From Pseudomonas siliginis (GTDB lineage Bacteria; Pseudomonadota; Gammaproteobacteria; Pseudomonadales; Pseudomonadaceae), in the NCBI RefSeq assembly GCF_019145195.1, contig NZ_JAHSTW010000001.1, positions 682,001-746,000 of the forward strand: a stretch of DNA of 64,000 nucleotides, read 5' to 3'. Of the stretch, positions 9,158-17,447 are shown in pieces; position 1 is the stretch's first letter, and every line of letters starts with the position of its first letter. Under the pieces are notes generated by a model. The model searched no databases. It was not told the DNA's origin and saw only the letters and a program-made list of their open reading frames with translations. The position numbers and the translations under genes were made by a program.

Positions 9158-10525
9158 TCAGTGGCTCGCAGCCGGACGAGCCGGCGCCACAGCGGCGGCT
9201 TCGGCACTTGGCTTCGCCGGGGTTTGGCCTTTGGCGCCAGGCGCCGTGCGGGCGAAGAAGATCACCACGGCGGCGATCAGCGATGTCGCCGCCAGGCCAT
9301 AGAGGCCGCCCTCGATGGAGCCGGTGGTTTGTTCAAGAATGCCGAACGCGGTCGGTGCGACGAAGCCGCCAAGGTTGCCGATGGAGTTGATCAGCGCGAT
9401 CACCGCCGCAGCGATGCGCGCATCCAGATAGCTTTGCGGAATCGGCCAGAACAGCGCCGACGCCGCTTTGAAACCGATGGCCGCAAAGCAGATGGCGACG
9501 AAGGCAAACACCGGGCCGCCGGTGGTCGACATGAACATACCGATGGCGGCGATTACCAGGGTCAGCGCGACCCAGGCCTGCTGGAATTTCCACTTGCTTG
9601 CCAGCGCCGCGAAGCCGTACATGGCGACGATCGAAATGATCCACGGAATGGAGTTGAGCAACCCGACCTGGAAATCACCTAGGTTGCCCATCTTCTTGAT
9701 CATGCTCGGCAGCCAGAACGTTGCGCCGTAGATGGTCAGGGCAATGGAAAAGTAGATGAAGCAGAACAGCGCGATCTGCCGGTCAGCCAACAGCTTGAAC
9801 ATCGACGGCTTGGCGACTTGTACCGCTTCGCGAGCGCGCTGCTCCTCGGCAATCGCCGCGACCAGTGCGTCTCGCTCTTCCTCGCTCAGCCACTTGGCTT
9901 GACGCGGGTGCGATTGCAGCCAGAACCAGACGAAAGCACACAGCACCACCGACGCTGCGCCTTCGATCAGAAACATCCACTGCCAGCCGTGCATGCCCAA
10001 TCCGCTGATATGCAACAGCGCACCGGACACCGGGCCGGAAATGACCGAGGCAATCGCCGAGCCGCTGAGAAACACCGCCATGGTTTTGCCGCGCTCGGAC
10101 GCTGGCAGCCACTGGGTGAAGTAGTAAATGATCCCCGGGAAGAACCCGGCCTCAGCCGCGCCAAGAATAAAGCGCAGTACGTAGAAGCTGGTTTCGCCCT
10201 GAACAAACGCCATGGCCATGGCCGCAGCGCCCCAGGTGAACATGATTCGGGTCAGCCAGACCCGCGCGCCGTAGCGCTGCAACAGCATGTTCGACGGCAC
10301 TTCGAACAGCGCATAACCGATGAAAAACAGTCCGGCGCCAAGTCCATAAGCCGCTGCGCCAATACCCAGATCGGTCTCCAGATGACTGCGCACGAAACCG
10401 ATATTGACCCGGTCGATGTAGTTGACGATGAACATCACCACGAACAGCGGCAGTACGTGGCGTTTGACCTTGGCGGCGGCGCGAGCGAGCACCGTGATGT
10501 CCGGCGGACTCTGGAGGGTTTTCAA
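9158..10525 (-). CDS. MFS transporter, anion:cation symporter family (GudP-like)
   Basis: 455 residues with 12 predicted TM helices. The features of the ACS family are present near the N-terminus (NYIDRVNIGFV, then GYALFEVPSNMLLQRYGAR). The family carries organic acid anions such as glucarate/galactarate, tartrate and phthalate with protons. First gene of a probable two-gene operon with the glucarate dehydratase-like gene, so an aldarate is the most likely substrate. The Ala-rich C-terminal tail is cytoplasmic by prediction. A LysR gene is divergent. Confidence 0.82.
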   Translation of the reverse strand: MKTLQSPPDITVLARAAAKVKRHVLPLFVVMFIVNYIDRVNIGFVRSHLETDLGIGAAAYGLGAGLFFIGYALFEVPSNMLLQRYGARVWLTRIMFTWGAAAMAMAFVQGETSFYVLRFILGAAEAGFFPGIIYYFTQWLPASERGKTMAVFLSGSAIASVISGPVSGALLHISGLGMHGWQWMFLIEGAASVVLCAFVWFWLQSHPRQAKWLSEEERDALVAAIAEEQRAREAVQVAKPSMFKLLADRQIALFCFIYFSIALTIYGATFWLPSMIKKMGNLGDFQVGLLNSIPWIISIVAMYGFAALASKWKFQQAWVALTLVIAAIGMFMSTTGGPVFAFVAICFAAIGFKAASALFWPIPQSYLDARIAAAVIALINSIGNLGGFVAPTAFGILEQTTGSIEGGLYGLAATSLIAAVVIFFARTAPGAKGQTPAKPSAEAAAVAPARPAASH

Positions 10526-10623
10526 GGGGCGACTCCCGATCTTGTTTTTTTAGGGATGACTTGAAGCAATGAGTCGATCATGGACGTCGCGCATTGATCC
10601 CGTCTAATCTAAACAGGCATTCG

Positions 10624-10646
10624 ATTGATACCCGGATTAGATCAAT
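10624..10646. promoter_or_regulatory. Candidate LysR box ATTGAT-N11-ATCAAT
   Basis: A perfect 6-bp inverted repeat (10624-10629 and 10641-10646) with the T-N11-A geometry of LysR-type operators. It overlaps the start codon of the adjacent LysR gene. A second inverted repeat, TCTAATC (10603-10609) with GATTAGA (10635-10641), overlaps it. Binding by the neighbouring regulator and autoregulation are inferred, not shown. Confidence 0.45.
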
Positions 10647-11544
10647 GTTCGAACTCACCCAACTGCGCTGCTTTACCACGGTCGCCACCGAACTCAACTT
10701 CCGCCGCGCCGCCGAGCGTCTGAACATGACGCAGCCGCCGCTGAGCCGGCAGATCCAGTTGCTGGAGCATCACCTTGGCGTCGAATTGTTTACTCGCAGC
10801 ACCCGAAGCGTTGCGCTGACGGCGGCGGGCCGGGCGTTTTTCGTTGAAGCGCAGAATCTGCTGGAGCGCGCCCAGCAAGCAGCGATCACCGCACGCCGGT
10901 TTGCCGAGGGCGATATTGGTTCGGTAAACATCGCGTTTGTCGGCAGCGCGGTGTATGAGTTTCTGCCCAAGGTGATCGCCGAAGCGCGACTTAAGCAGCC
11001 CCAGGTGAAAATCGATCTGGCAGAGATGAACACCTATCAACAGCACGAGGCGTTGCGAGCTCGCCGTATCGACCTGGGCATTGCCCGAGCGCCATTGCAG
11101 GAACCGGGCTATGCCACCGAATGCCTGGTGCGTGAACCGTTTGTCCTGGCGGTGCCCAGCGGGCACAAGTTGGCAAACGCGACTGAAGTGTCTGTCGCCG
11201 ATCTGGATAAACAACCGTTCCTGATGTACTCCCATGAAGCCTATCCGCCGTTCAACGAACTGTTGACCGGCACGCTGCGCTCAGCGCGGGTGGCGCCGGA
11301 TTACGTGCAATGGCTGGGTTCATCGCTGACGATTCTGGCGTTGGTCAACGCTGGCATGGGCCTGGCGCTGGTACCGCGTTGCGCGACCAGCGTGGTGTTC
11401 AGGAATGTGGTATTTCGCGAGATCGATCTGGGCGAAGGGGTGCAGAGCGAACTGCATCTGATCTGGAGGGAGAACAATGACAACCCGGCGTTCGCGATGT
11501 TGCTGGAGGCGATTCGCCGGGCGGTGTTGCAGGGTTGGGGCTGA
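10645..11544 (+). CDS. LysR-family regulator, BenM/CatR-like
   Basis: 299 residues starting MFELTQLRCF, the usual beginning of this branch, which is why I take ATG 10645 rather than the upstream in-frame ATG at 10594. The winged HTH spans residues 1-60 (LNFRRAAERLNMTQPPLSRQ), and a LysR substrate-binding domain fills the rest. It is divergent from the MFS/glucarate dehydratase-like operon and probably controls it. The inducer is unknown. Confidence 0.87.
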   Translation: MFELTQLRCFTTVATELNFRRAAERLNMTQPPLSRQIQLLEHHLGVELFTRSTRSVALTAAGRAFFVEAQNLLERAQQAAITARRFAEGDIGSVNIAFVGSAVYEFLPKVIAEARLKQPQVKIDLAEMNTYQQHEALRARRIDLGIARAPLQEPGYATECLVREPFVLAVPSGHKLANATEVSVADLDKQPFLMYSHEAYPPFNELLTGTLRSARVAPDYVQWLGSSLTILALVNAGMGLALVPRCATSVVFRNVVFREIDLGEGVQSELHLIWRENNDNPAFAMLLEAIRRAVLQGWG

Positions 11545-11547
11545 AAA

Positions 11548-11688
11548 TTATTGTGGCAACCTGTATTTGAGCGGAGGCGGAGCGCTCGGGGCTTTGATCA
11601 ACGGCTCCTCCAGCGGCTTGCCGTCAGGCCCTGTGAACAGGCGTTCGTATTGCTTTGGCATTGGTCGCGGTGCTCTTGCAGTCGTCAT
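11548..11688 (-). CDS. 46-residue Pro-rich micro-ORF coupled to the upstream membrane gene
   Basis: A short open frame of 46 codons, MTTARAPRPMPKQYERLFTG to a C-terminal KYRLPQ. Its ATG overlaps the stop of the 11685-12290 gene (ATGA, 11688-11685). An AGAGGG ribosome-binding site sits seven bases ahead, inside the end of the upstream gene. Ten prolines and a net basic charge, with no TM segment. I do not recognise a family. The coupling geometry is the main evidence that it is real. It may be an accessory of the membrane protein. Confidence 0.6.
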   Translation of the reverse strand: MTTARAPRPMPKQYERLFTGPDGKPLEEPLIKAPSAPPPLKYRLPQ

Positions 11689-12290
11689 GATGAACCCTCT
11701 GATACCGGGCTGAATTCAACCCACTTAACTTGCGCGGAATCTATCAGCAAAATTTCGGCACCAAAAGGCGTCGACTTGCCATCGTCATTAACCCAACGTG
11801 GATTCTGCATCACGAACTGGCCGCAACTGGATTCGGACGGCCACTCGACAGGCCAGCCAAACACGCGCCTCTCGTCATGTAAATGCAGGGTTATGAACCG
11901 GTCGAATTGGGCGAAAGCGCAGAACCATTCACTGGGGAAAGAAGATTGTTTCGTGACGTTTCGCTTACGTAACCAGCCGTGCAATTTGTCACTCGTAGCC
12001 AGGTAACAGGCAAACAAACCCAGCATCAGCGAAAACATAAATGCCCAGAGCGTTTGCGCCCGATCATCCCAGTTTCCTAATGAAAAACCCTTCGAGCCAA
12101 TCCACAAACAGAGGTTGCCCACCGCCAACACCGCGCCCTGAATCACAAATGTGAATATCAGCGCCTGCACGATCTGGCCGAACGTATCCGGTCGCTTGAA
12201 TGCCGTAAGTGAATAGAAGATCCAGGTCGATAGAAACCCGGGGATGAGGTAGTGCAACAGCGGAATGATGTCCTTGACCAGATCATCCAT
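11685..12290 (-). CDS. Hypothetical membrane protein, DUF6338-like
   Basis: 201 residues. The N-terminal half carries three hydrophobic segments (about residues 12-28, 38-62, 82-100). The soluble C-terminal half has GWPVEWPSESS followed by a short beta-rich domain ending in VKWVEF. This layout resembles DUF6338 proteins, a family of unknown function; I am only moderately sure of that name. Its last codons overlap the micro-ORF at 11548-11688. There is no partner upstream; a bidirectional terminator at 12424-12462 separates it from the next gene. Confidence 0.65.
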   Translation of the reverse strand: MDDLVKDIIPLLHYLIPGFLSTWIFYSLTAFKRPDTFGQIVQALIFTFVIQGAVLAVGNLCLWIGSKGFSLGNWDDRAQTLWAFMFSLMLGLFACYLATSDKLHGWLRKRNVTKQSSFPSEWFCAFAQFDRFITLHLHDERRVFGWPVEWPSESSCGQFVMQNPRWVNDDGKSTPFGAEILLIDSAQVKWVEFSPVSEGSS

Positions 12291-12423
12291 GATCCGAGGC
12301 TCCTTTCAGTCATGCCGAACCCGTCACGGGCCGACATTCAAAGCCTAGTCAAGGATCCTGCTGCGCCTCGCGGGCAACTGTCACAGCTCATTGCGAGCGT
12401 TTGGCTGGAGTCTCCATCCGATG

Positions 12424-12462
12424 AAAAAAGGCAGACACCGAACTTCAGTGTCTGCCTTTTTT
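12424..12462. terminator. Bidirectional rho-independent terminator
   Basis: A 15-bp perfect stem (AAAAAAGGCAGACAC with its complement) around a 9-base loop, A-run on one side and T-run on the other, so it works on either strand. It lies just past the 12480-12815 lipoprotein gene on the minus strand. Confidence 0.9.
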
Positions 12463-12479
12463 GAGATCCGGGCGCCCGG

Positions 12480-12815
12480 TTACAGGCAATTACGCACCGA
12501 TTGGCGAAGCGACCCGGACTTGGCCCACGGCGGCCCCTGATAGAGGGACACTTTGCTGCCGTCCTTGTATTTGACGATATCGAGAATCTCATCCGCCGTG
12601 ATAATGCTCGGCGCGGTAATCCGGTAGCCGTTGGAAATCGACGTCTGCGAAGTCTTGGCCACGTCCTTCTGCCACAACGGTAACAAACACGCAGCATATT
12701 CCTTGGGTGGCTTGTCACTGGTCTTGCTGAGGTTTGGCTCGCCCGGCACCAGCGACGCCGGTAACGAGCACCCCGTCAACAGAGCAAGTGCCAGACTGCC
12801 GATCCATACGCGCAT
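12480..12815 (-). CDS. Small hypothetical lipoprotein
   Basis: 111 residues. The signal peptide MRVWIGSLALALL ends in the lipobox LTGC, predicting cleavage before Cys and lipid anchoring. The mature part is about 95 residues with two further cysteines (ACLLPLWQ and the C-terminal NCL). ATG 12815 is chosen because it places the lipobox at residue 18; a longer frame would bury the signal peptide. No recognised family. It is a stand-alone gene, closed by the terminator at 12424-12462. Confidence 0.7.
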   Translation of the reverse strand: MRVWIGSLALALLTGCSLPASLVPGEPNLSKTSDKPPKEYAACLLPLWQKDVAKTSQTSISNGYRITAPSIITADEILDIVKYKDGSKVSLYQGPPWAKSGSLRQSVRNCL

Positions 12816-12999
12816 GTTGTTTACCTGTGCGAAAAAAAGCTGAATGTACCGTTTAACCGCTTGCACATCCATCGTGGCAACCCGCCGTTACCGGCGTTTG
12901 GACAATTTTTCACATCGGTTCAGCCGGGCGTCAGATGACTTGGCCGCATCCGGGAAAATGCGACTACTCTTTTCTACCGAGAACGTTCAGGAGGTGATC

Positions 13000-13239
13000 A
13001 TGCGGCTCAATGAATACGAACACGAACTTCAACGGGATTTGCAAAGCGTGGCGTCGGACCTGAGATGGTCGGCGGTCGATCTCAAGCGCATCGCTGAACA
13101 ACTGCGCAAATCCGGCAACGAGGCAGACGCCCAGACCGTGTTGCGGTCGTGCGAAATCCTGCAAAGCGACGAAGAGAGATTGCAGATCTATGCCAAGGAG
13201 GTAAAAGCCCGGACCATCAGCCGAATCAAGGTGCACTGA
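13000..13239 (+). CDS. Small hypothetical protein, helical
   Basis: 79 residues starting at ATG 13000 behind a strong AGGAGG site (12989-12994). The sequence is charged, with heptad-like spacing (LNEYEHELQRDLQSVASDL), so it is probably a short helical bundle or coiled coil, with no TM segment. Function unknown. A hairpin terminator follows at 13265-13292. Confidence 0.65.
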   Translation: MRLNEYEHELQRDLQSVASDLRWSAVDLKRIAEQLRKSGNEADAQTVLRSCEILQSDEERLQIYAKEVKARTISRIKVH

Positions 13240-13264
13240 CAAGCGTTCCAAAGCCACAAACAAG

Positions 13265-13292
13265 AAGCCCCAGTCGAAACCGGGGCTCTTTC
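13265..13292 (+). terminator. Rho-independent terminator
   Basis: AGCCCC/GGGGCT stem followed by CTTTC. It lies between the + gene ending at 13239 and the convergent - gene ending at 13304, so it may serve both. Confidence 0.7.
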
Positions 13293-13303
13293 GTTACACA
13301 GCC

Positions 13304-13501
13304 TCAACCGCTGCTGTGGCTTTGCCCCTGCCGGGAGCGCTTTTTGTAACCGGGAAGCGCCGCCGCATAGGCCATCGCTTCCTCCCTGCTGGTGAATGAC
13401 GCCAATCGGTCGCCTTGGGTGCAGACCCGCCACGGGCCGTTGTTCACGCTTAGCACGTCATAACCGTTCATGCGCAGCTTGTTCAGCATTGGAATGCTCA
13501 T
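13304..13501 (-). CDS. Small hypothetical protein, DUF2188-like
   Basis: 65 residues from ATG 13501, behind a good GGGAGG site. The core WRVCTQGDRLASFTSREEAM resembles the beta-beta-alpha unit of DUF2188 and similar 'gly-trp then Ser-x-x-E-A' small domains. The C-terminus is basic (KKRSR). The function of that fold is unknown. The frame extends upstream to 13600 but without a plausible start signal. Confidence 0.6.
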   Translation of the reverse strand: MSIPMLNKLRMNGYDVLSVNNGPWRVCTQGDRLASFTSREEAMAYAAALPGYKKRSRQGQSHSSG

Positions 13502-13709
13502 GAGCACCTCCCTTTTGCCAACGGTGTTTTCGGGGTACGGGCTTACCTTACACCCGCTTCTTGCTGCGGTGTAAACCCGATTCGCCCTGATACATGTCAA
13601 TTCACCGGCACTTTTTGCTGTGCAAATGGCTCCTTAATCAATAGGGAACCTTTAAATCCGCCTGCGGCTCGAATATTGCAGTTTTATGACATCGATCAAC
13701 AGGGCAATC

Positions 13710-14072
13710 ATGAAAGTACGCGCCACCGTCATTTGCGAACAGGATCGACATATCCTCCTGGTACGCAAACCCCGCCATCACTGGTCATTACCCGGGGGCA
13801 AAGTCGAACCCGGGGAAACCCGTGCGGCGGCAGCGGTGCGCGAGTTGCAGGAGGAAACCGGGCTCAATGCTGAGAACGTCCTGTACCTGATGGACTTTCA
13901 AGCGGGCACTACGCGCCATCATGTGTACGAGGCTTCGGTGGTCAACCTCGACGACGTGCGCCCGCAGAACGAGATCGTCGATTGCATCTGGTACCCGCTC
14001 GATGCCGTGCACAATCTTGAAACCAACGACGCGACACGGCGCATCGTGCAGGCCTTTCAACGGCGTTTATAA
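13710..14072 (+). CDS. Nudix hydrolase
   Basis: 120 residues. The complete Nudix box (Gx5Ex7REUxEExGU) is at residues 30-52, starting [10 protein letters not shown] and ending RELQEETGL, so the Mg2+-binding catalytic helix is intact. The family hydrolyses nucleoside diphosphates linked to another moiety; the substrate cannot be inferred. Start at ATG 13710 (MKVRATVIC), matching typical lengths for single-domain Nudix proteins. No operon partner. Confidence 0.85.
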   Translation: MKVRATVICEQDRHILLVRKPRHHWSLPGGKVEPGETRAAAAVRELQEETGLNAENVLYLMDFQAGTTRHHVYEASVVNLDDVRPQNEIVDCIWYPLDAVHNLETNDATRRIVQAFQRRL

Positions 14073-14075
14073 CGA

Positions 14076-14318
14076 TCAGCCGGCGAACGCCCGGCGACCC
14101 GCGCTGATTTCCGTTCGCAACTCACCGATGAAATTTGAAATATCGCGAATCGTCACCAGATGTTCGGGAGAAACGCCGTCAAGCAACAACTCGACACGCC
14201 CACTGCCCGGCTCATACACCTTGATCCGCAACAGACCTTGTCCGGTCGGTGTGCAATCACACTTGAACGTGGGGAAGCCTGACTCGACGATCCGGCAAAT
14301 ATCGGCAATGGCAAGCAT
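14076..14318 (-). CDS. DUF1652 family protein
   Basis: 80 residues: MLAIADICRIVESGFPTFKC, then SGRVELLLDGVSPEHL and a C-terminal IGELRTEI. This is the conserved pattern of DUF1652, small proteins found almost only in Pseudomonas. Function unknown. Convergent with the Nudix gene, 3 bp between stops. The start at 14318 fits the family; the longer frame to 14414 has no family support. Confidence 0.8.
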   Translation of the reverse strand: MLAIADICRIVESGFPTFKCDCTPTGQGLLRIKVYEPGSGRVELLLDGVSPEHLVTIRDISNFIGELRTEISAGRRAFAG

Positions 14319-14423
14319 GGACGGGCGCCTCGCAGGCGGAGAATCGATCCATCGAGCATAGACCCACGGTCTGTTGATTGCCCGCTCGGGAATGCCAAGC
14401 CGATCACAACTCACTCACGCCAT

Positions 14424-15323
14424 TCAATGCGCGTCGTGATCCCAGATCCAGTTCCATATACCGGGCAGATTCACCGGCTCAGCGCTTTGCTGAACCGTAC
14501 GCGCCAACGCGGCTTTTTGCAGTGCGGCCTGATCGTCGTAGAACGGCTCGTCCGCCAGTCTGACCCCGGTCGCCGCCGCGCTATCGAGCAGAATCTGTAG
14601 ATATTCGCGAGTGTGGCGCGCGGTGTAGCGATTTAGATCATGGAACGTCACCACGACCGGGATCACGCCATCCACGGTCGGCAATTGACCAACAGCGATG
14701 CGCTCGCGCACTTCCGATAACTGCCGCAGCATGTTCGCCCGACGCCGAGGACTGGCGTTGAAGCCCCATATCTTGCCGTCGTTGGCACTCATGTCCGTGA
14801 GCAAGACATGCAAGCCGTGTTTTTGATAGGCCGCAAATGTGCGCTTGTCGTAGTTCCAGAACGGTGGGCGCAACAGCTTGGGCGGCGCTCCGGTGATGGC
14901 GGCAATGTCAGCGCTGCCATCGGTCAGCGATTGCTCCAGCTCTTGCGGATCGAGCGAGCGATGGTTGGTGTGCCAGTGAGTCGCTGTGTGAAACGCGAGA
15001 ATATGTCCCTCGGCGTGCTCACGACGCATCAGGCTGCGACCGATCTCGCTGTCACCCGCCCTCGGCGCACGGGTCTGCACGAAAAACACGGCTTTGATGT
15101 CTGCCTGCAGCGGATTGCTTTTGAGGCTGTCGAGCACCGTCGCCGTGGGATTCCACCATCCTGAAGCGCTGGGGCCATCATCGAACGTCAGGAGAAAACG
15201 TACGGGCGCCTGGGCCATCAGGCGCGTTTCGGTTTGCGTGGTCATGTCGATCGGCGCGGCGATGCAACCGGCCAGACCGAGCGCGATGAGCGCAACACAA
15301 AGAAGTTTGCATCCGGATGTCAT
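14424..15323 (-). CDS. Polysaccharide deacetylase-family lipoprotein
   Basis: 299 residues. The signal peptide ends in LAGC (lipobox at about residue 20), so this is probably an envelope lipoprotein. The NodB-type catalytic domain shows the motif-1 TFDDGP with the catalytic and metal Asp. A later FHTATHWHTNH block holds metal-binding His residues, and RPPFW is motif 3. These enzymes remove N- or O-acetyl groups from polysaccharides or peptidoglycan; the substrate is not known. Start 15323 is preferred over the in-frame upstream 15377 because it places the signal peptide at the N-terminus. Confidence 0.8.
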   Translation of the reverse strand: MTSGCKLLCVALIALGLAGCIAAPIDMTTQTETRLMAQAPVRFLLTFDDGPSASGWWNPTATVLDSLKSNPLQADIKAVFFVQTRAPRAGDSEIGRSLMRREHAEGHILAFHTATHWHTNHRSLDPQELEQSLTDGSADIAAITGAPPKLLRPPFWNYDKRTFAAYQKHGLHVLLTDMSANDGKIWGFNASPRRRANMLRQLSEVRERIAVGQLPTVDGVIPVVVTFHDLNRYTARHTREYLQILLDSAAATGVRLADEPFYDDQAALQKAALARTVQQSAEPVNLPGIWNWIWDHDAH

Positions 15324-15525
15324 GTCTTGCCCTGAGTCCGGCCGAGGCCGTCGTATTGTCGAATGGCAAAACTCCATCGCCTTTGTCCATCCCTGCGCGG
15401 CTATCCGCGAGCGCAGGTTGGATAAGGTACACAGGGTTTGGTTCCGGTGCTGGTTTCAGTGCGTCATAGGCAAGGCACATCGGCATGTCCGACTAGACTC
15501 AAATTTCCTCAAGGAGATTTCAGCC

Positions 15526-16206
15526 ATGTGCGGAAGACTCACGCAGTACCGTGGGATTCACGATTTCGTCGCGGTGCTCAGCATCCCCGATGCGTTGATC
15601 AATCACGTTGGCGATGCGCCGCTCAATCGCTACAACGCAGCGCCCACCACTGCGCTGGCGGTTCTGCATCAGCACGAACAGGCCATTCATGCCGACAATC
15701 TGCATTGGGGCTGGCGGCCGCATTGGGCCAAGGATCGTGCCCCACCTATCAACGCTCGGGTGGAGAAAGTCGCCCACGGCGCGTTCTTCCGGGCAATCTG
15801 GCGGCAGCGGCTGATTGTGCCGGTCGACAACTGGTTTGAGTGGGTTGATACCGGGGAAAAATCCCGCCAGCCCTGGTTGATTCGTCGGGCGGATCAGGCT
15901 CCGGTTTTCTGTGCTGGTATCGGCCAGTTTCCGGCACCGGGGGTTGCGCCGAGGGAGGACGACGGATTCGTCATCATCACCGCTGACAGCCTGGGCGGCC
16001 TGCTCGATATTCACGATCGCCGCCCGGTGGTCTTCGATTCGACGCGGGCTCGGGAATGGCTTGATCCGGCTGCGCCACTGGAGCGCGCCGAGCAGATGCT
16101 GCTGTTTGAAGGCGAGCCCAGTGATGCCTTCGAATGGTACAAAGTCGGCAAAGCGGTCGGTAATACGCGTAATCAAGGTGCGCAATTGATAGAACGAGTC
16201 GACTAA
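15526..16206 (+). CDS. yedK: SRAP-domain abasic-site protein (YedK/HMCES family)
   Basis: 226 residues starting MCGRLTQY behind AAGGAG. Cys2, exposed after Met removal, is the family's nucleophile that forms a thiazolidine crosslink with abasic sites in single-stranded DNA. The companion motifs are present: YNAAPTT, WGWRPHWAKD, NARVEKV, the VPVDNWFEW Glu motif, and HDRRPVVF, where most members have HxRMP. Known role: shielding of abasic sites at forks from error-prone repair. The gene stands alone. The frame runs upstream to 15094 but only the MCG start makes a working enzyme. Confidence 0.9.
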   Translation: MCGRLTQYRGIHDFVAVLSIPDALINHVGDAPLNRYNAAPTTALAVLHQHEQAIHADNLHWGWRPHWAKDRAPPINARVEKVAHGAFFRAIWRQRLIVPVDNWFEWVDTGEKSRQPWLIRRADQAPVFCAGIGQFPAPGVAPREDDGFVIITADSLGGLLDIHDRRPVVFDSTRAREWLDPAAPLERAEQMLLFEGEPSDAFEWYKVGKAVGNTRNQGAQLIERVD

Positions 16207-16470
16207 ATAATTACTTCACTGCTGCGTTAATCAAGCGAGCCCGTCACTGAATCCCGCGCGTTACAAAAAGTGTTTCAACCGCGATACAGCCCCCCGTAAA
16301 ACAGCCGTTTGAGCGAATCAACCGCCTGTCAGACATTTCGACAGTCATACATACATTTCCCCGCGCTGCGGATAGCATGCGCGCCGCCTTTCCGATTGGT
16401 ATACCAGTTGACCAAAGAGTCAAAGAAATCAGGAATCCATCAACAACTTTCAAGCCTTGCAGAGAAATAA

Positions 16471-16743
16471 GTGAGCGACGATTTTGCAATCAAACAGGTC
16501 AGCGGCCTGAAGTGTGTCCATCTGTCCAAGACAGAACGCCTGGAACTCGACTGTTTTATCGGCCATTACATCAAGACCCGAAACCTGCACAGCGTGCCCG
16601 ATATCGAACGCACCTTGCGCAGCACTCTCGAGGGTTATCCCGGCCATCCGCCGGTGATGGTCAATGAGCTCAATGCGTGGATCGATCGAACGTTGGGGTA
16701 TCGAGCGACCTACCCGGATTTCACGCAGCTGGAAGACTTCTGA
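16471..16743 (+). CDS. Hypothetical protein, 90 residues
   Basis: A small soluble protein read from GTG 16471. It has two helical stretches (SKTERLELDCFIGHYI and DIERTLRSTLEG) and an aromatic, acidic C-terminus. No family recognised. It is followed within 6 bp by a strong terminator, which supports it being the end of a transcribed gene. No clear ribosome site is seen, so the start is uncertain. Confidence 0.55.
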   Translation: MSDDFAIKQVSGLKCVHLSKTERLELDCFIGHYIKTRNLHSVPDIERTLRSTLEGYPGHPPVMVNELNAWIDRTLGYRATYPDFTQLEDF

Positions 16744-16748
16744 AACGC

Positions 16749-16776
16749 GAAGAGCCCCGCTGATGCGGGGCTCTTC
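16749..16776. terminator. Rho-independent terminator
   Basis: A 12-bp perfect stem GAAGAGCCCCGC with a TGAT loop. It serves the + gene ending at 16743 and also lies just past the - micro-ORF ending at 16788. Confidence 0.8.
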
Positions 16777-16787
16777 GTATGCGCTGT

Positions 16788-16931
16788 TCAAGGTTTCAGC
16801 GGACGCTCCTGATCGCGGTCCGACAGCTCGCGGCTGTCATCATGCTTCCAGGTTTTTTCCTGCCTCTTCTGCTGCTCGATTTCTTCTTCCGTTGGCTCAT
16901 CATCTTCCGCACGCGTTTGCTCAGTTGCCAT
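16788..16931 (-). CDS. 47-residue highly charged micro-ORF
   Basis: Open frame of 47 codons (begins MATEQTRAEDDEPTEEEIEQ, ends ERPLKP) behind GAGGTGAGG about six bases upstream. More than half the residues are D, E, K, R or Q, and it should be disordered. Its stop sits 12 bp from the shared terminator at 16749-16776. The ribosome site, codon use and terminator support a real gene. Function unknown; no family recognised. Confidence 0.55.
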   Translation of the reverse strand: MATEQTRAEDDEPTEEEIEQQKRQEKTWKHDDSRELSDRDQERPLKP

Positions 16932-17060
16932 GTGCACCTCACCTCAGAACAGTTGATGATCGTTAAAGGGTAGAACACTTTTGCGCGCCCAGATTCACCA
17001 ACGCATTTTGTCCCGCGCGGCGTACCATAGCGTCATCTCCCCTTACGTCAGGAAGACGCC

Positions 17061-17447
17061 ATGCTGTACCGAATCGCCGCCGACGGGCTGGTGCTGTTTC
17101 ACTTGTGTTTCATCTTGTTCGTACTGTTCGGCGGGCTGCTGGTGCTGCGCTGGCCACGATTGATGTGGCTGCACCTGCCGGCGGCTGCCTGGGGCGTGGC
17201 GGTCGAGGTGCTGCACCTGACCTGTCCGTTGACCTACTGGGAAAACCTGATGCGCCACGCGGCCGGGCAGACCGAATACGCCGGCGGTTTCATTGAGCAT
17301 TACATCTGGCCGATCATCTACCCGGCCGGTCTGACGCCGCAGATTCAACTGGCACTTGGCAGCGTGGTGCTGGCGGTCAACCTGTTGGTGTACGCACGAC
17401 TGCTGCGCTCGTGGAAACTGCGCCGCGCCCGGCGCATTCCGTTTTAA
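17061..17447 (+). CDS. DUF2784 membrane protein
   Basis: 128 residues with three to four TM segments. The pattern HLCFILFVLFGGLLVLRWPR, then WLHLPAAAWG, CPLTYWEN and GGFIEHYIWPIIYP is the DUF2784 signature. These are small inner-membrane proteins of unknown function. The last codons overlap the stop of the convergent DUF3087 gene by 4 bp. Confidence 0.83.
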   Translation: MLYRIAADGLVLFHLCFILFVLFGGLLVLRWPRLMWLHLPAAAWGVAVEVLHLTCPLTYWENLMRHAAGQTEYAGGFIEHYIWPIIYPAGLTPQIQLALGSVVLAVNLLVYARLLRSWKLRRARRIPF

